Source: Woeseiaceae bacterium (lineage in GTDB: Bacteria > Pseudomonadota > Gammaproteobacteria > Steroidobacterales > Woeseiaceae). From it: a stretch of DNA of 39,231 bases. This document shows positions 24,168 to 32,414 of the stretch, piece by piece. Under the pieces are notes generated by a model, which searched no databases, had not been told where the DNA came from, and saw nothing but the letters and a program-made list of their open reading frames with translations. Location of the stretch: assembly GCA_030066655.1 (NCBI GenBank), contig JASJBE010000059.1, positions 1 through 39,231 of the forward strand, written 5' to 3'. A program made the translations under genes and the position numbers. How positions within the stretch are numbered: position 1 is the first letter of the stretch; every line of letters begins with the position of its first letter.

Positions 24168-25671
24168 AGAGATCCATCGCCATTTCGACGCGGCGGTCGA
24201 GCTCATCGTCCGTCGTGAACAGCGACGCGGCGATCGTGACCACGACCGCGGTCGCCATGACGAACACGTACCACGGCACGCCGCCGGGCCACGTGAAGTC
24301 CGCATGGTCGAAGCGGTTGAGCAATTCGATGCCAACGCCGCCGACCGTCGCGAGCAGCGCCGCCACCATACCCGTCATGACGCCCTTGCTGGTCGCGCCC
24401 TTCCACAACAGACCGATGATGAAGATCGGAAACGTCGCTGCGGCCAATGTGCCGAAACCGTAGGTCCCGAGTATGGCCACCATGTCGCCGCTCGCCGCCG
24501 CGAATCCGATCGCCGCGATGCCCATGACCGACATCGCGATGCGCGAGACCGTCACCTGCTGGGCCGGATTCATCGTGACGCCGAACGATCCCGGCAAGTC
24601 ACGCGACACGATATTGCCAGCCAGCGACAGGAACAGGCTCGACGTGGACAACGCAGCGGCCAGCACGGCCGGGTAGACGAAGACCTGGGCGAACAGGCCG
24701 AGGTAGTCCGCGACCTTGAACACGGCCTTGTCCGGATGGTCGATCTCGACCAGGCCGTTGGCCGCGAGGTAGATGGCGCAGTAGCCGATGGCCATCACCA
24801 TGGCGCCGGTTATGACGTTGGTGCTGACTGCGTACAACGAAAGCTTCGGCAGTTCCCGCGGGTTGCGAAGCATCATGATGCGCGTCAGGACTTGCGGCTG
24901 GCACATGATGCCGAGCGTGGGCAGCATGACCCAGGCGAACGCAAACGCGCCCGGCAGACTGCCCCACGCGGTCATGGCGGCCGGGTCCAGGTTCGTTGAC
25001 CCGTTCCCGGCCTCCGAGATGGAGGCGAGGACCGGCTCGAAGCCGCCCGTTACGGCGAAGAACGCGATCGCGAATACGAGGCCGGCCAGGACGATCACGA
25101 AGCCCTGGAACGCCTGCGTCAGGATGCCGCCGATCTCTCCGCTCAAGACTGTGTAGGTGATCAGGATAGCGAAGATAACGACGCTGATGATGAGCTTGTT
25201 CCAGTCGAACAGGTTCTCGAACAGCTTGGCGCAGGCCTCAACCTGTGCCGACAGGTACATCGCGCAGCCGATAAACAGCATCAGCGACAGGATCAGTTTG
25301 ATGCCACGGTGACCGTTGAAGCGCAGGTCCGATACGTCGCCCAGGCTCGCGACGGTGCCAATCTCTGCCAGTGCGCGTAGCTTTTTGCCGATGACGAGAT
25401 AGCCGAACACGAAACCGGGTGCTGCGAACATGAACAGCAGGATCGTGTTGCCGGTGCTGTAGACGAGACCCGGCACACCAACGACGGCGAAGGCGCTGCC
25501 AACGGCGGCCATCGTCGCGAGGCCGACGGTCAGAGGGCCGAAGATCTTCGCGCCGCCGAAAAACGCCTCGGGTGAGGTCACTTTCTTCTGCGCCCACACA
25601 CCGATGCCGAAGGAAATGGCGAGGACGGCCACGGACGAGGCGAGGATCAGGTATTTCTCCCAGTCGCTCAT
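24166..25671 (-). CDS. Sodium:solute symporter (SSS family)
   Basis: The protein is 501 residues from the ATG at 25671; the 21 residues further upstream in frame are polar and overlap the previous gene. About 12-13 hydrophobic segments are spread along the chain, beginning with YLILASSVAVLAISFGIGVW. The motifs ATMAAVGSAFAVVGVPGLVY, AALSTSSLFLSLAGNIVSRD and the central YLSAQVEACAKLFENLF are typical of SSS/ActP-PutP-like transporters that couple uptake of organic acids or amino acids to sodium. Its start overlaps the stop of a small membrane protein (ATGA), recalling the ActP-DUF485 pairing. In this context a carboxylate substrate feeding the ligases is a reasonable guess, but no residue proves it. 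Confidence 0.92.
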   Translation of the reverse strand: MSDWEKYLILASSVAVLAISFGIGVWAQKKVTSPEAFFGGAKIFGPLTVGLATMAAVGSAFAVVGVPGLVYSTGNTILLFMFAAPGFVFGYLVIGKKLRALAEIGTVASLGDVSDLRFNGHRGIKLILSLMLFIGCAMYLSAQVEACAKLFENLFDWNKLIISVVIFAILITYTVLSGEIGGILTQAFQGFVIVLAGLVFAIAFFAVTGGFEPVLASISEAGNGSTNLDPAAMTAWGSLPGAFAFAWVMLPTLGIMCQPQVLTRIMMLRNPRELPKLSLYAVSTNVITGAMVMAIGYCAIYLAANGLVEIDHPDKAVFKVADYLGLFAQVFVYPAVLAAALSTSSLFLSLAGNIVSRDLPGSFGVTMNPAQQVTVSRIAMSVMGIAAIGFAAASGDMVAILGTYGFGTLAAATFPIFIIGLLWKGATSKGVMTGMVAALLATVGGVGIELLNRFDHADFTWPGGVPWYVFVMATAVVVTIAASLFTTDDELDRRVEMAMDL

Positions 25672-26129
25672 GACGAGTCTCCCTCGTCCCTGGCTTTCTC
25701 GTCTTCGTGCGCGCCCTTCAGGAACTCGTCCCAACGCTCGCGGGACAGCCAGCGGTCCTTGACCGCCTCGAAACCGAAGCCCATCAGCAGCGTTGGCACG
25801 AGCCAGAACAGGACGACGATCGCGGCGAAGGACGGGTGGAAGCCGAACACGGTGAATTCAGGCTCACGACCCTCGAAAGCTTGCGCGTAGTGATTGCCGA
25901 CGAGGAACGCGGCTGCCCACATCAGGATCCAGATCAGGGAGGGGAACGCGACCAGCTTTAAGTCAAATTGGCCCTTGTGCGACGAGCCCAGCACGCCGTA
26001 GACGAGCAGCAGGCCGAGCAGTGCGAAGAGCCCGGCGAACCAGTGTCCGGCCCCGGCCAGTGCGACCATCGCGATCCACAGCAGGCCGCTGATGACGACG
26101 AGGATTGTCTCCGATTTCCCTTTCTTCAT
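25668..26129 (-). CDS. Small membrane partner of the sodium:solute symporter
   Basis: The protein is 153 residues from the ATG at 26129; an in-frame GTG at 26153 would add eight residues but falls inside a structured repeat. Four hydrophobic segments are visible: ETILVVISGLLWIAMVALAG, HWFAGLFALLGLLLVYGVLG, LVAFPSLIWILMWAAAFLVG and SFAAIVVLFWLVPTLLMGFG. A charged, acidic C-tail follows (KGAHEDEKARDEGDSS). Small helical proteins are often encoded just upstream of SSS symporters (for example DUF485, DUF997 and DUF4212 partners) and are co-transcribed. Here the stop and the symporter start overlap as ATGA, so fixed stoichiometric coupling is likely. The exact family is not recognised. Upstream lies the 287-bp palindromic element. 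Confidence 0.8.
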   Translation of the reverse strand: MKKGKSETILVVISGLLWIAMVALAGAGHWFAGLFALLGLLLVYGVLGSSHKGQFDLKLVAFPSLIWILMWAAAFLVGNHYAQAFEGREPEFTVFGFHPSFAAIVVLFWLVPTLLMGFGFEAVKDRWLSRERWDEFLKGAHEDEKARDEGDSS

Positions 26130-26137
26130 TGTTTTTC

Positions 26138-26424
26138 TAGGGGCTGTAGGCACTGTGGGGATGCACTCTGCCGGAGTCCATTTTTTCGCCCGGCAAGGCG
26201 GAGGGAGCGCCGTTTAGCACCGCTAAACAAGCGACTGACAACGCCGCTGGCGGAAAAATGGATCCGGCCCTTCGGGTTGTCCCTGAAAAAGCGTCACTGG
26301 GCGTTGCTCGTACCCAAGGGGCAGACCCTCGTTCATTTGGAATCACCAAACCTCACTCCTCGCGCCTACATTGACGCTTTTTCAGGGACGACAGGGTACA
26401 TCCCCACAGTGCCTACAGTCCCTA
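26138..26424. repeat. Nested palindromic element of about 287 bp
   Basis: Outer arms TAGGGGCTGTAGGCACTGTG... (26138-26163) and 26399-26424 are 26-bp complements with one mismatch. Inside, GTCCCTGAAAAAGCGTCA (26279-26296) pairs perfectly with 26372-26389. CCGGAGTCCATTTTTTCGCC (26171-26190) pairs imperfectly with 26249-26267, and within that GTTTAGC ACC GCTAAAC (26212-26228) makes a perfect hairpin. It occupies most of the 412-base gap between divergent genes. No ORF with coding character is seen. It could be a MITE-like element or a structured RNA. Confidence 0.8.
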
Positions 26425-26503
26425 TAGGCGGCGCCGTCTCTGCGGCGGGAGAACGGCCATCCTTTTAGTCGGAGGAGGGCCGGCTAAGATCGCGAATCAA
26501 AAA

Positions 26504-26519
26504 TTCAACGCTCGTTGGA
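26504..26519. promoter_or_regulatory. TetR-type operator upstream of the PhaC-like operon
   Basis: A single palindrome TTCAACGCTCGTTGGA, 22 bp before the first ATG and overlapping a possible -10 (AATAAT at 26519-26524). It differs from the 19202 site by one base. Confidence 0.85.
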
Positions 26520-26541
26520 ATAATACCAGTGTTCTGGCAAT

Positions 26542-27570
26542 ATGAAATATGTGTTGACGTTGCTACCCACCAACGCGACCTTCCGGTCCGCCGCTGAAAC
26601 CATCGAAATCGGTGATGATGTGCGCGTTCATCACCTGGTTCCGCGCTTCAATGAGACGCACCCGATCCCGATCATCCTGGTCCACTCGCTGCTGTCGAAG
26701 TGGTACGTGTTCGACCTGCATCCGAATCGAAGCCTCGCGGCGTACCTCCGCGACAACGGCTACGACGTCTGGTGCGTCGATTGGGGCGTTCCCGACAATA
26801 CCCGGCCGACACCGAGCTTCAGTGCCTACGTGCAGAACTGGCTCGATTCTGTCGTCGACGTCGTCACGGCTGAGAGCGGCGCCGATCGCGTGACGATGTT
26901 CGGCTATTCGCTCGGCGGCGTGCTGTCGACAATGTACGCATCGCTATACCCTGATCGGCTACAGAATCTCGTCACACTGACCACACCCGTCGACTTTTCC
27001 GAAACGGGCCTCAACCAGCTGTACGCTCGGGCGTTCCCCGCCGAGACGATGGTCGACTTCTGGGGCAATATCCCGGTGTGGTGGCTGAAGAGCGCGACTC
27101 TATGGGGAACGATGGCTCGCGCCCGTGGCTTGTGGAAGTCGTTTGGCAGCGAATTGTCGAGCCCGGCAGGCCGGAGCGTCGTGGCCGAAGTCATGCGCTG
27201 GACCTTCGACAATGTGCCGCTGGCAGGGGAGATGTTCCGCCGGCTGATGCGTGACTGCTATCGGGAGAACCTGCTGATCGAGGACCGCTTTACCATCGGC
27301 GGCGAGATCGTTCGCCTGTCCAGTATTTCCGCCTCGCTACTCACGATCTCTGCATCGGACGACGATCTTTGTCCGCGTGTGGCGGCCGAGGCACTCAATC
27401 ACGCCGTCTCGAGCGAAGATGAGACGGCAATCATGGTCCCGGGCAGTCACCTCGGTGCCGTCATCGGCCAGGAAGCGCACCACCTGTTGTGGACGCGTGT
27501 TGTGGACTGGCTGTCCCGGCGGTCGGGTCACCACCCGGCTGCTTACTACGGAGTCAACGATGCTATTTGA
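26542..27570 (+). CDS. PhaC-like alpha/beta protein with Ser nucleophile
   Basis: This 342-residue protein has the PHA-synthase-type layout: IPIILVHSLLSKWYVFDLHP, then SLAAYLRDNGYDVWCVDWG (the 'GxDVyllDWG' block of PhaC) and the nucleophile elbow FGYSLGG with Ser123. True PHA synthases have Cys in a GxCxG box; here it is Ser, so a hydrolase or acyltransferase activity is more likely than polymerisation. The candidate acid is in SASDDDLCP and the base in VPGSHLG, the PhaC positions. It is the first gene behind a single TetR operator, and its 3' end overlaps the next gene by 11 bp. It is shorter than class I synthases and close to class III PhaC length. Confidence 0.85.
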   Translation: MKYVLTLLPTNATFRSAAETIEIGDDVRVHHLVPRFNETHPIPIILVHSLLSKWYVFDLHPNRSLAAYLRDNGYDVWCVDWGVPDNTRPTPSFSAYVQNWLDSVVDVVTAESGADRVTMFGYSLGGVLSTMYASLYPDRLQNLVTLTTPVDFSETGLNQLYARAFPAETMVDFWGNIPVWWLKSATLWGTMARARGLWKSFGSELSSPAGRSVVAEVMRWTFDNVPLAGEMFRRLMRDCYRENLLIEDRFTIGGEIVRLSSISASLLTISASDDDLCPRVAAEALNHAVSSEDETAIMVPGSHLGAVIGQEAHHLLWTRVVDWLSRRSGHHPAAYYGVNDAI

Positions 27571-27898
27571 TAACACCAGTCCCGGCGCCGCGATCCGGGG
27601 CATCGCCGACCGGCTTCTCGTCACCGCGGGTGAGAGGATCGATGAGATCGTCGCCTCGGAGGAGTTTTCCGAGGCCGTTGCCCGCGGCATGTCGGTGGCC
27701 GCTACGACGGCCGGGTCAGTGCGGGGCATGACGCACGTCGTTGGCGACATCGCGTCGGAGTGGTTCAACGTCCCGACGCGGGCGCAGGTACACGAGCTGT
27801 CGCGCCGCCTGACGCATCTCGAGATGTTGCTCGACGACGTCGACGTTAAGACCAGCGAACTGGTTGAGCGTCTCGGTGAACAGGATGCCGAGGATTGA
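27560..27898 (+). CDS. PhaE/phasin-like small subunit
   Basis: The protein is 112 residues from the ATG at 27560, which has a GGAG ribosome site inside the end of the upstream gene (11-bp overlap). The chain is all helical in character. Its second half reads VPTRAQVHELSRRLTHLEML, close to the 'lPTRxExdxLhrRlheLEr' segment found at the C-terminus of class III synthase subunit PhaE and in PHA-associated phasins. The final part has heptad-like spacing suited to a coiled coil. It is sandwiched between two PhaC-like genes with overlaps on both sides, so a subunit or granule-associated role with them is likely. The similarity is short, so the call is an inference. Confidence 0.7.
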   Translation: MLFDNTSPGAAIRGIADRLLVTAGERIDEIVASEEFSEAVARGMSVAATTAGSVRGMTHVVGDIASEWFNVPTRAQVHELSRRLTHLEMLLDDVDVKTSELVERLGEQDAED

Positions 27899-29282
27899 CT
27901 CGACCATAAGGGGCCTGCTCAAAGCGGTCACCCGGCCCGCGCGAACCGCGCGGGCGATCACGTCGTCGTTCACGTACCCGGTGGGGCAGACCCCGCGCGA
28001 AAAAGTATGGCGGCTGAACAAGTGCGTCCTCTATCGCTACAAGCCGGTTCGCCCGGCCGCTGAACGGCACCCGGTGCCGCTGTTGCTCGTGTTTGCCGCC
28101 ATCAACCGCCCGTTCCTGTTCGACATGCGGCCCGGTTTCAGCTTTATCGAGTTCATGCTCGAGCAGGGCTTCGACGTTTACCTCTTCGACTGGGGCGAGT
28201 TCGGTCCCGAAGACGGGGATATGACGCTTGACGACTATGGCGCCGAGTACGTGCCGCGGGCGGTGCGGCGAGTCTTGCGTGATTCGGGCGCCAAAGAGGT
28301 GAGCGTGCTCGGCTACTGCATGGGCGCCATCATCGTGCTCCTGTACGCGGCCCTGAACATAGATGGGCCGATGAGAAACATGATCCTGCTCACGACGCCG
28401 CTCGACATGTCCGAGCGAGAGGGCAGCAAGTTCGTCACGTGGTTGGACAAGCGCTGGTTCGACGTCGACAAGGTGACCGGCGGCCTCGACGGTGTGCTCC
28501 CGACCATGGCCATCGAGAACGGCGGCAAGATGCTGAAAGTGGCTGCCAATTATGTAGGCGCTTACGTCAATCTGTGGGACCGCATCGATAACCCGGAGTC
28601 GGTCGCGAACTGGCAGGCCATGCACCGCTGGGTGCATGACGGCGTCCCGCTGCCGGCCGGCGCGTTCAGGCAGTGGGTCCGCGATTACCTGTGGGACAAC
28701 GCGCTCGTGTCCGGCAAGCACACCGTGAAGGGCCAGAGGGTCGACCTCGGAAAGATCACGGTGCCAACGCTCAACATCCTCGCGAAGTACGACCATATCG
28801 TGCCGGTAGCCCAGTCGATGGCGGTCGGCGAGCTCCTCGGCAGCAAGGACATCACGACCGAGGTGCTCAATGCGGGGCACATCGGCATCATGGCGGGCAG
28901 AAAATCCAAGGGTGAGCTGTGGCCGAAACTTGCCGCCTGGCTGGGCGAGCGCTCCGGCCTCGACGCCAGGAACGCCCATTCAGGAGCTCGCGCAGAGCCG
29001 GTGAAGCGGGCGGCCCGCAAGAAGACGGCTGACAAGACGGCGTCAAGTAAGAAATCAATCGCACGGGAAAAGGCGACTGATCAGAAGGTGCCACCCAAGA
29101 AAACGACCGCACCGAATAAGGCGACTGACCAGAAGGTGCCACCCAAGAAAACGACCGCACGGAAAGAGGCGACTGATCAGAAGGCGCCACGCAAGAAATC
29201 AGCCGTGAAAAAGAAGGTCGCCAGGAAGACGACGGCGACGAAGAAAAAAGCGTCCAGGAAGAAGGCGTCCAGGAAGAAGTGA
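27885..29282 (+). CDS. PhaC-like polyester synthase with lysine-rich tail
   Basis: The protein is 465 residues from the ATG at 27885; a TTG at 27864 is in frame, and the start overlaps the small subunit gene by 14 bp. The PhaC core has PLLLVFAAINRPFLFDMRPG, then FMLEQGFDVYLFDWGEFG and the synthase box LGYCMG with Cys145. The likely Asp is Asp303 (AKYDHIVP) and the His is His332 (NAGHIG), the Cys-Asp-His triad of PHA synthases. After about residue 375 comes a tail of some 90 residues rich in Lys, Ala and Thr, with three 16-residue repeats beginning ATDQKVPPKKTTA (DNA period 48 bp, units from 29073, 29121 and 29169). The tail resembles histone H1/PhaF-like DNA-binding tails. It may tether the enzyme or granules to the nucleoid. 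Confidence 0.87.
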   Translation: MPRIDSTIRGLLKAVTRPARTARAITSSFTYPVGQTPREKVWRLNKCVLYRYKPVRPAAERHPVPLLLVFAAINRPFLFDMRPGFSFIEFMLEQGFDVYLFDWGEFGPEDGDMTLDDYGAEYVPRAVRRVLRDSGAKEVSVLGYCMGAIIVLLYAALNIDGPMRNMILLTTPLDMSEREGSKFVTWLDKRWFDVDKVTGGLDGVLPTMAIENGGKMLKVAANYVGAYVNLWDRIDNPESVANWQAMHRWVHDGVPLPAGAFRQWVRDYLWDNALVSGKHTVKGQRVDLGKITVPTLNILAKYDHIVPVAQSMAVGELLGSKDITTEVLNAGHIGIMAGRKSKGELWPKLAAWLGERSGLDARNAHSGARAEPVKRAARKKTADKTASSKKSIAREKATDQKVPPKKTTAPNKATDQKVPPKKTTARKEATDQKAPRKKSAVKKKVARKTTATKKKASRKKASRKK

Positions 29283-29321
29283 GCGGCGAAGCAATAGCCG
29301 ACCGAACACCGTCCTCTTCAC

Positions 29322-30428
29322 TCACTCTTTAGTGCGTCGCTCCCGCAGTTCGGCGAGGATCGCGTCGGTGTCTGCGCCGATTTCCGGTGGGCTCGACGGC
29401 GTGCTGCATTCGGACCGGCTGAAACGCGGTGCGGGCGCCGGCTGGGTGACGCCTCCGACCTTGATATACGTTTCGCGGGCCTGGTTGTGTGGATGGTCCG
29501 GCGCCTCGCGGTAGTCGAGCACCGGTGCGAAGCAGACGTCCGTTCCCTCGAGAATTTCACACCATTCGTCGCGAGTCTTAGCAACAAAGACGGCGGCCAA
29601 TCGGGCTTTCATATCGGGCCAGCGCGATGGGTTGTCCCTGTCCTTGAACACGGCCGGATCGAGGCCGGCCTTCTCGATCAACAGCGCGTAGAACTGTGGC
29701 TCGTAGGAGCCGATCGAAATGAACTTCGCGTCGGCCGTTTTATACACGTTGTAGTAGGGCACTGCGCCATCGAGCAGGTTGGACTCCCGCTCGGGCGTCC
29801 ACACACCGAGTTTGTCCATAGTGCGAAACATGCTCATGAGGCTGGCCGTACCGTCGGTGATGGCGGCATCGATTACCTGGCCCTTGCCCGAGGAACGCAC
29901 CTCGAGCAACGCCGCAAGAATGCCCACGACGAGGAACAGGCTGCCGCCGCCGAAATCGCCAACGAGGTTCAGCGGAATAGTGGGTTTGTCACGGTCGCCG
30001 ATGGCCGCCAGCGCACCCGTCAATGCGATATAGTTGATGTCATGACCGGCGCTGTGGGCGAGCGGTCCTGCCTGGCCCCAGCCCGTCATGCGACCGTAGA
30101 TCAGCCGCGGATTGCGCGACAGGCAGACATCCGGCCCGAAGCCGAGTCGCTCGGCGACGCCCGGCCGGTTGCCTTCGAAGAGCACGTCTGCCGACTCGAC
30201 GAGCGCCAACAGGTTATCCAGTCCCTCCGACGTCTTGACGTCGAAGACGACCGACTTTTTATTGCGAGAGTGAATGTCGAGGTGCGACGGTGGTGCCACG
30301 CCCGTGGCTTCGGTGGAGCGCTCTACGACGATGACCTCGGCGCCGAGGTCTGCGAGCAGCATGCCCGCGTACGGACCGGGGCCGATGCCCTTCATCTCGA
30401 TGACGCGGATTCCGGCAAGTGGTCCCAT
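29322..30428 (-). CDS. Alpha-methylacyl-CoA racemase (CaiB/BaiF family III)
   Basis: The protein is 368 residues from the ATG at 30428, which overlaps the upstream stop as TGATG; a TTG one codon earlier is less likely. Family III CoA-transferase features are strong: GPLAGIRVIEMKGIGPGPYA at the start and RNKKSVVFDVKT. The racemase-specific blocks are AGHDINYIALTG (His129) and NLVGDFGGGSLFLV (Asp158), which match His126 and Asp156 of Mycobacterium tuberculosis MCR. The enzyme should interconvert (2R)- and (2S)-2-methylacyl-CoA, needed when branched chains such as isoprenoid or sterol side-chain acids enter beta-oxidation. It is last in a four-gene minus-strand operon led by an acyl-CoA ligase, giving a coherent activation-then-racemisation order. 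Confidence 0.93.
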   Translation of the reverse strand: MGPLAGIRVIEMKGIGPGPYAGMLLADLGAEVIVVERSTEATGVAPPSHLDIHSRNKKSVVFDVKTSEGLDNLLALVESADVLFEGNRPGVAERLGFGPDVCLSRNPRLIYGRMTGWGQAGPLAHSAGHDINYIALTGALAAIGDRDKPTIPLNLVGDFGGGSLFLVVGILAALLEVRSSGKGQVIDAAITDGTASLMSMFRTMDKLGVWTPERESNLLDGAVPYYNVYKTADAKFISIGSYEPQFYALLIEKAGLDPAVFKDRDNPSRWPDMKARLAAVFVAKTRDEWCEILEGTDVCFAPVLDYREAPDHPHNQARETYIKVGGVTQPAPAPRFSRSECSTPSSPPEIGADTDAILAELRERRTKE

Positions 30429-31339
30429 CAATGGTCTCCGAGTTCCGCGAGGAATGTGTCGATTGCGCCAAGCATCTCCGGTCCCTCGATGTACGGTGAA
30501 TGGCCGATGTCCGGAATGGTCGCGACTTTAAGGTCCGGCTTGACTGCCTGCATGCGTTCGACGATCTCCTCCGACAGGATGTCGGACAGTTCGCCACGCA
30601 TCACGAGGCAGGGCATGTCGACCGCGCGGAATGAATCCCATGCATCGATTGGCACACCGCGCACCTCCTTCATGACGCGCAGGGCGCGCAGCATTTTCAG
30701 GGCGGGCAGCGCTCGCATCGAATGTCGGATCGCGTCGCCTATTTTCATGTCCATGTCCAGCTCGGGACGGCCGTCGTCGCCTTCGCGATAGGCCAGTCGC
30801 ACACGCTCCTCCCAATACTCGCGTGGCCGTTTGGGTATGCCCACGCCATAGGTGCTGTGCAGTTGATCCACCGCCGCGTCCCAGTCTCTCACCGGGGTCT
30901 GTCGACCCACATAGTTCAGGATGCGTTGGATGCCGGTCGGGTCGGCTTCCGGTCCGATGTCGTTCAGGATAATCGCCTTGACGCGCTTCGGTTGCTGATA
31001 GGCCAGGGTCATGGACATCAGGCCACCCATCGACGTGCCGAGGAAAATCGCCTCGGGCACGTCGGCCACGTCCATCAGGCGGTCGAGGTCCGGCATGTAC
31101 GTGGGGATGTTGTAGTTGTGCCAGTTGGGATCCCGATCGGACATGCCACGCCCCCTGGGGTCGGCGCAGATCACGCGGTAGCGATCGGCGAGTCGCAGTG
31201 CGAGCTCATGGAAATCCCGGGAGTTGCGGGTGAGGCCGGGGAGGCAGAGGATGGTGTCGCCGCTGTCATCGCTGCCGTACACCCGATAGTAAAGGCTTAG
31301 CCCGTCATCAGATGAAAAGCGATGTTCGCTGAACGACAT
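30428..31339 (-). CDS. Alpha/beta hydrolase of the racemase operon
   Basis: This 303-residue protein has the standard small-molecule alpha/beta hydrolase pattern: CLPGLTRNSRDF (about 32-43, oxyanion loop), ADPRGRGMSD (59-68), nucleophile elbow GTSMGG with Ser103 and the base in DIGHSPYIEGPE (about His281). The acid is probably in MRGELSDILSEE. There is no signal peptide. The tight one-base overlap with the racemase gene and 26-bp spacing from the depolymerase-like gene place it in the same transcript. A role in ester or thioester cleavage of an intermediate is likely; the substrate cannot be named. Confidence 0.9.
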   Translation of the reverse strand: MSFSEHRFSSDDGLSLYYRVYGSDDSGDTILCLPGLTRNSRDFHELALRLADRYRVICADPRGRGMSDRDPNWHNYNIPTYMPDLDRLMDVADVPEAIFLGTSMGGLMSMTLAYQQPKRVKAIILNDIGPEADPTGIQRILNYVGRQTPVRDWDAAVDQLHSTYGVGIPKRPREYWEERVRLAYREGDDGRPELDMDMKIGDAIRHSMRALPALKMLRALRVMKEVRGVPIDAWDSFRAVDMPCLVMRGELSDILSEEIVERMQAVKPDLKVATIPDIGHSPYIEGPEMLGAIDTFLAELGDH

Positions 31340-31365
31340 GGCGGGTCAGTGGAGATCGACGTGTA

Positions 31366-32400
31366 TCACAACGAGCGCCCCGCCAGCGCGTCCATCGTCG
31401 CCTTGATCACCTTGATCTGCGGACCGGATTTGGTCGCGTAGCTCTCTTCCGTGTAGCCCCACCAGTCCCAGCAGCCCATCGGGTTGAGCGGCGCAAGCTT
31501 GCTGCTCGCCACCTGCGGATACAGGACGATCATCCGGTTGGCTTCGGCCCACTCGTTGTAGCCGGCGCCGGCCGCAAATGCATCGCCAATGTACGCGGTT
31601 GACTGCAGGCAGCCGTGCAGCGCGACGTGCAGGCCGCAAGCATCGCCCGCCGCGCAGGCCTTGGGTACATAGAGCAGCGCGTTCTCTAACATGGTCGCAT
31701 CGTCCGCGCCGGGCTGTGCGAACTCCTGCAACGTTCCGGACGCGTCGACGCGCGCCTCGAGTTTGCCGTGAAGCGCTGCCAGCAGATTGCCCGCCGCGTC
31801 GTAGTTGCAGGCGTTCAGGTACGGTTCCGCCATTTCGTTGCAGGCGGCGCCGGTCTCAAGCGTCGGGAAACCGTGCGTGGCTTCGACGTCGCCGACGTAC
31901 TGGATTGAATCTTCCGGCATGAACTCGTTGTAGAAGGCAACGGTCGCCTGTGAGGCCCGCGCTGACATAGCTGCGTCCAGTGTCGCGTGGAAGACCCATG
32001 CGCGGTCGCCTTCGAGACTGGCCAGCGCATCGATGCTGCCGTCGGCTTCGGCCTGCTTCGCGGACGCTACCAGCTTATCAACGCCGATTTCGCCGCCTTT
32101 CATGCAAGGCCCGAGAGCGGTTTGCATGGACGCTTGCGCGCAAAACCAGGGTCCGCCCGCCAGCAGCGCGGCACCGTTGAACAACGATGAGTGCGCGACA
32201 TGCAGCTGCGTCGCCATCATCGCACCCGACGAGACGCCGGAGACGCTGATACGCGTCGAGTCGATGTTGTAGGTCACGGTCTCTTCTGTCTGGGTCGGTT
32301 CGTCGCTGCCGCCGCAGGCAGTGATCAGGATCGCGACGAGCGGCAGCAGTCCGCGCATGCCCATCGACGCTCCATCGGCCACGTTGTCGGCTCGAGTCAT
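31366..32400 (-). CDS. PHB-depolymerase-like esterase, lipoprotein
   Basis: The protein is 344 residues from the ATG at 32400 (AAGGA seven bases upstream); the ATG at 32364, with GGAG five bases upstream, would give a more usual signal peptide. The lipobox is ITAC (Cys29), so it is lipid-anchored outside the cytoplasm. The triad fits the Penicillium-type PHB depolymerase family: GVSSG with Ser57, Asp142 (HATLDAA) and His176 (VEATHGFP), at spacings close to Ser39-Asp121-His155. The oxyanion HGC motif is in ALHGCLQS. Many Cys residues suggest disulfides. It could release hydroxyacids from polyesters or other esters at the cell surface. It sits between the ligase and the hydrolase in one operon. 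Confidence 0.87.
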   Translation of the reverse strand: MTRADNVADGASMGMRGLLPLVAILITACGGSDEPTQTEETVTYNIDSTRISVSGVSSGAMMATQLHVAHSSLFNGAALLAGGPWFCAQASMQTALGPCMKGGEIGVDKLVASAKQAEADGSIDALASLEGDRAWVFHATLDAAMSARASQATVAFYNEFMPEDSIQYVGDVEATHGFPTLETGAACNEMAEPYLNACNYDAAGNLLAALHGKLEARVDASGTLQEFAQPGADDATMLENALLYVPKACAAGDACGLHVALHGCLQSTAYIGDAFAAGAGYNEWAEANRMIVLYPQVASSKLAPLNPMGCWDWWGYTEESYATKSGPQIKVIKATMDALAGRSL

Positions 32401-32414
32401 GTTCTTGTCCTTAT

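Noticed and set aside
24085-24999. A 304-residue plus-strand frame over the symporter gene
   Set aside because: It is antisense to a clear SSS transporter, is extremely rich in Arg, His and Asp, and begins inside an F3 repeat; it is a shadow of high-GC codon usage.
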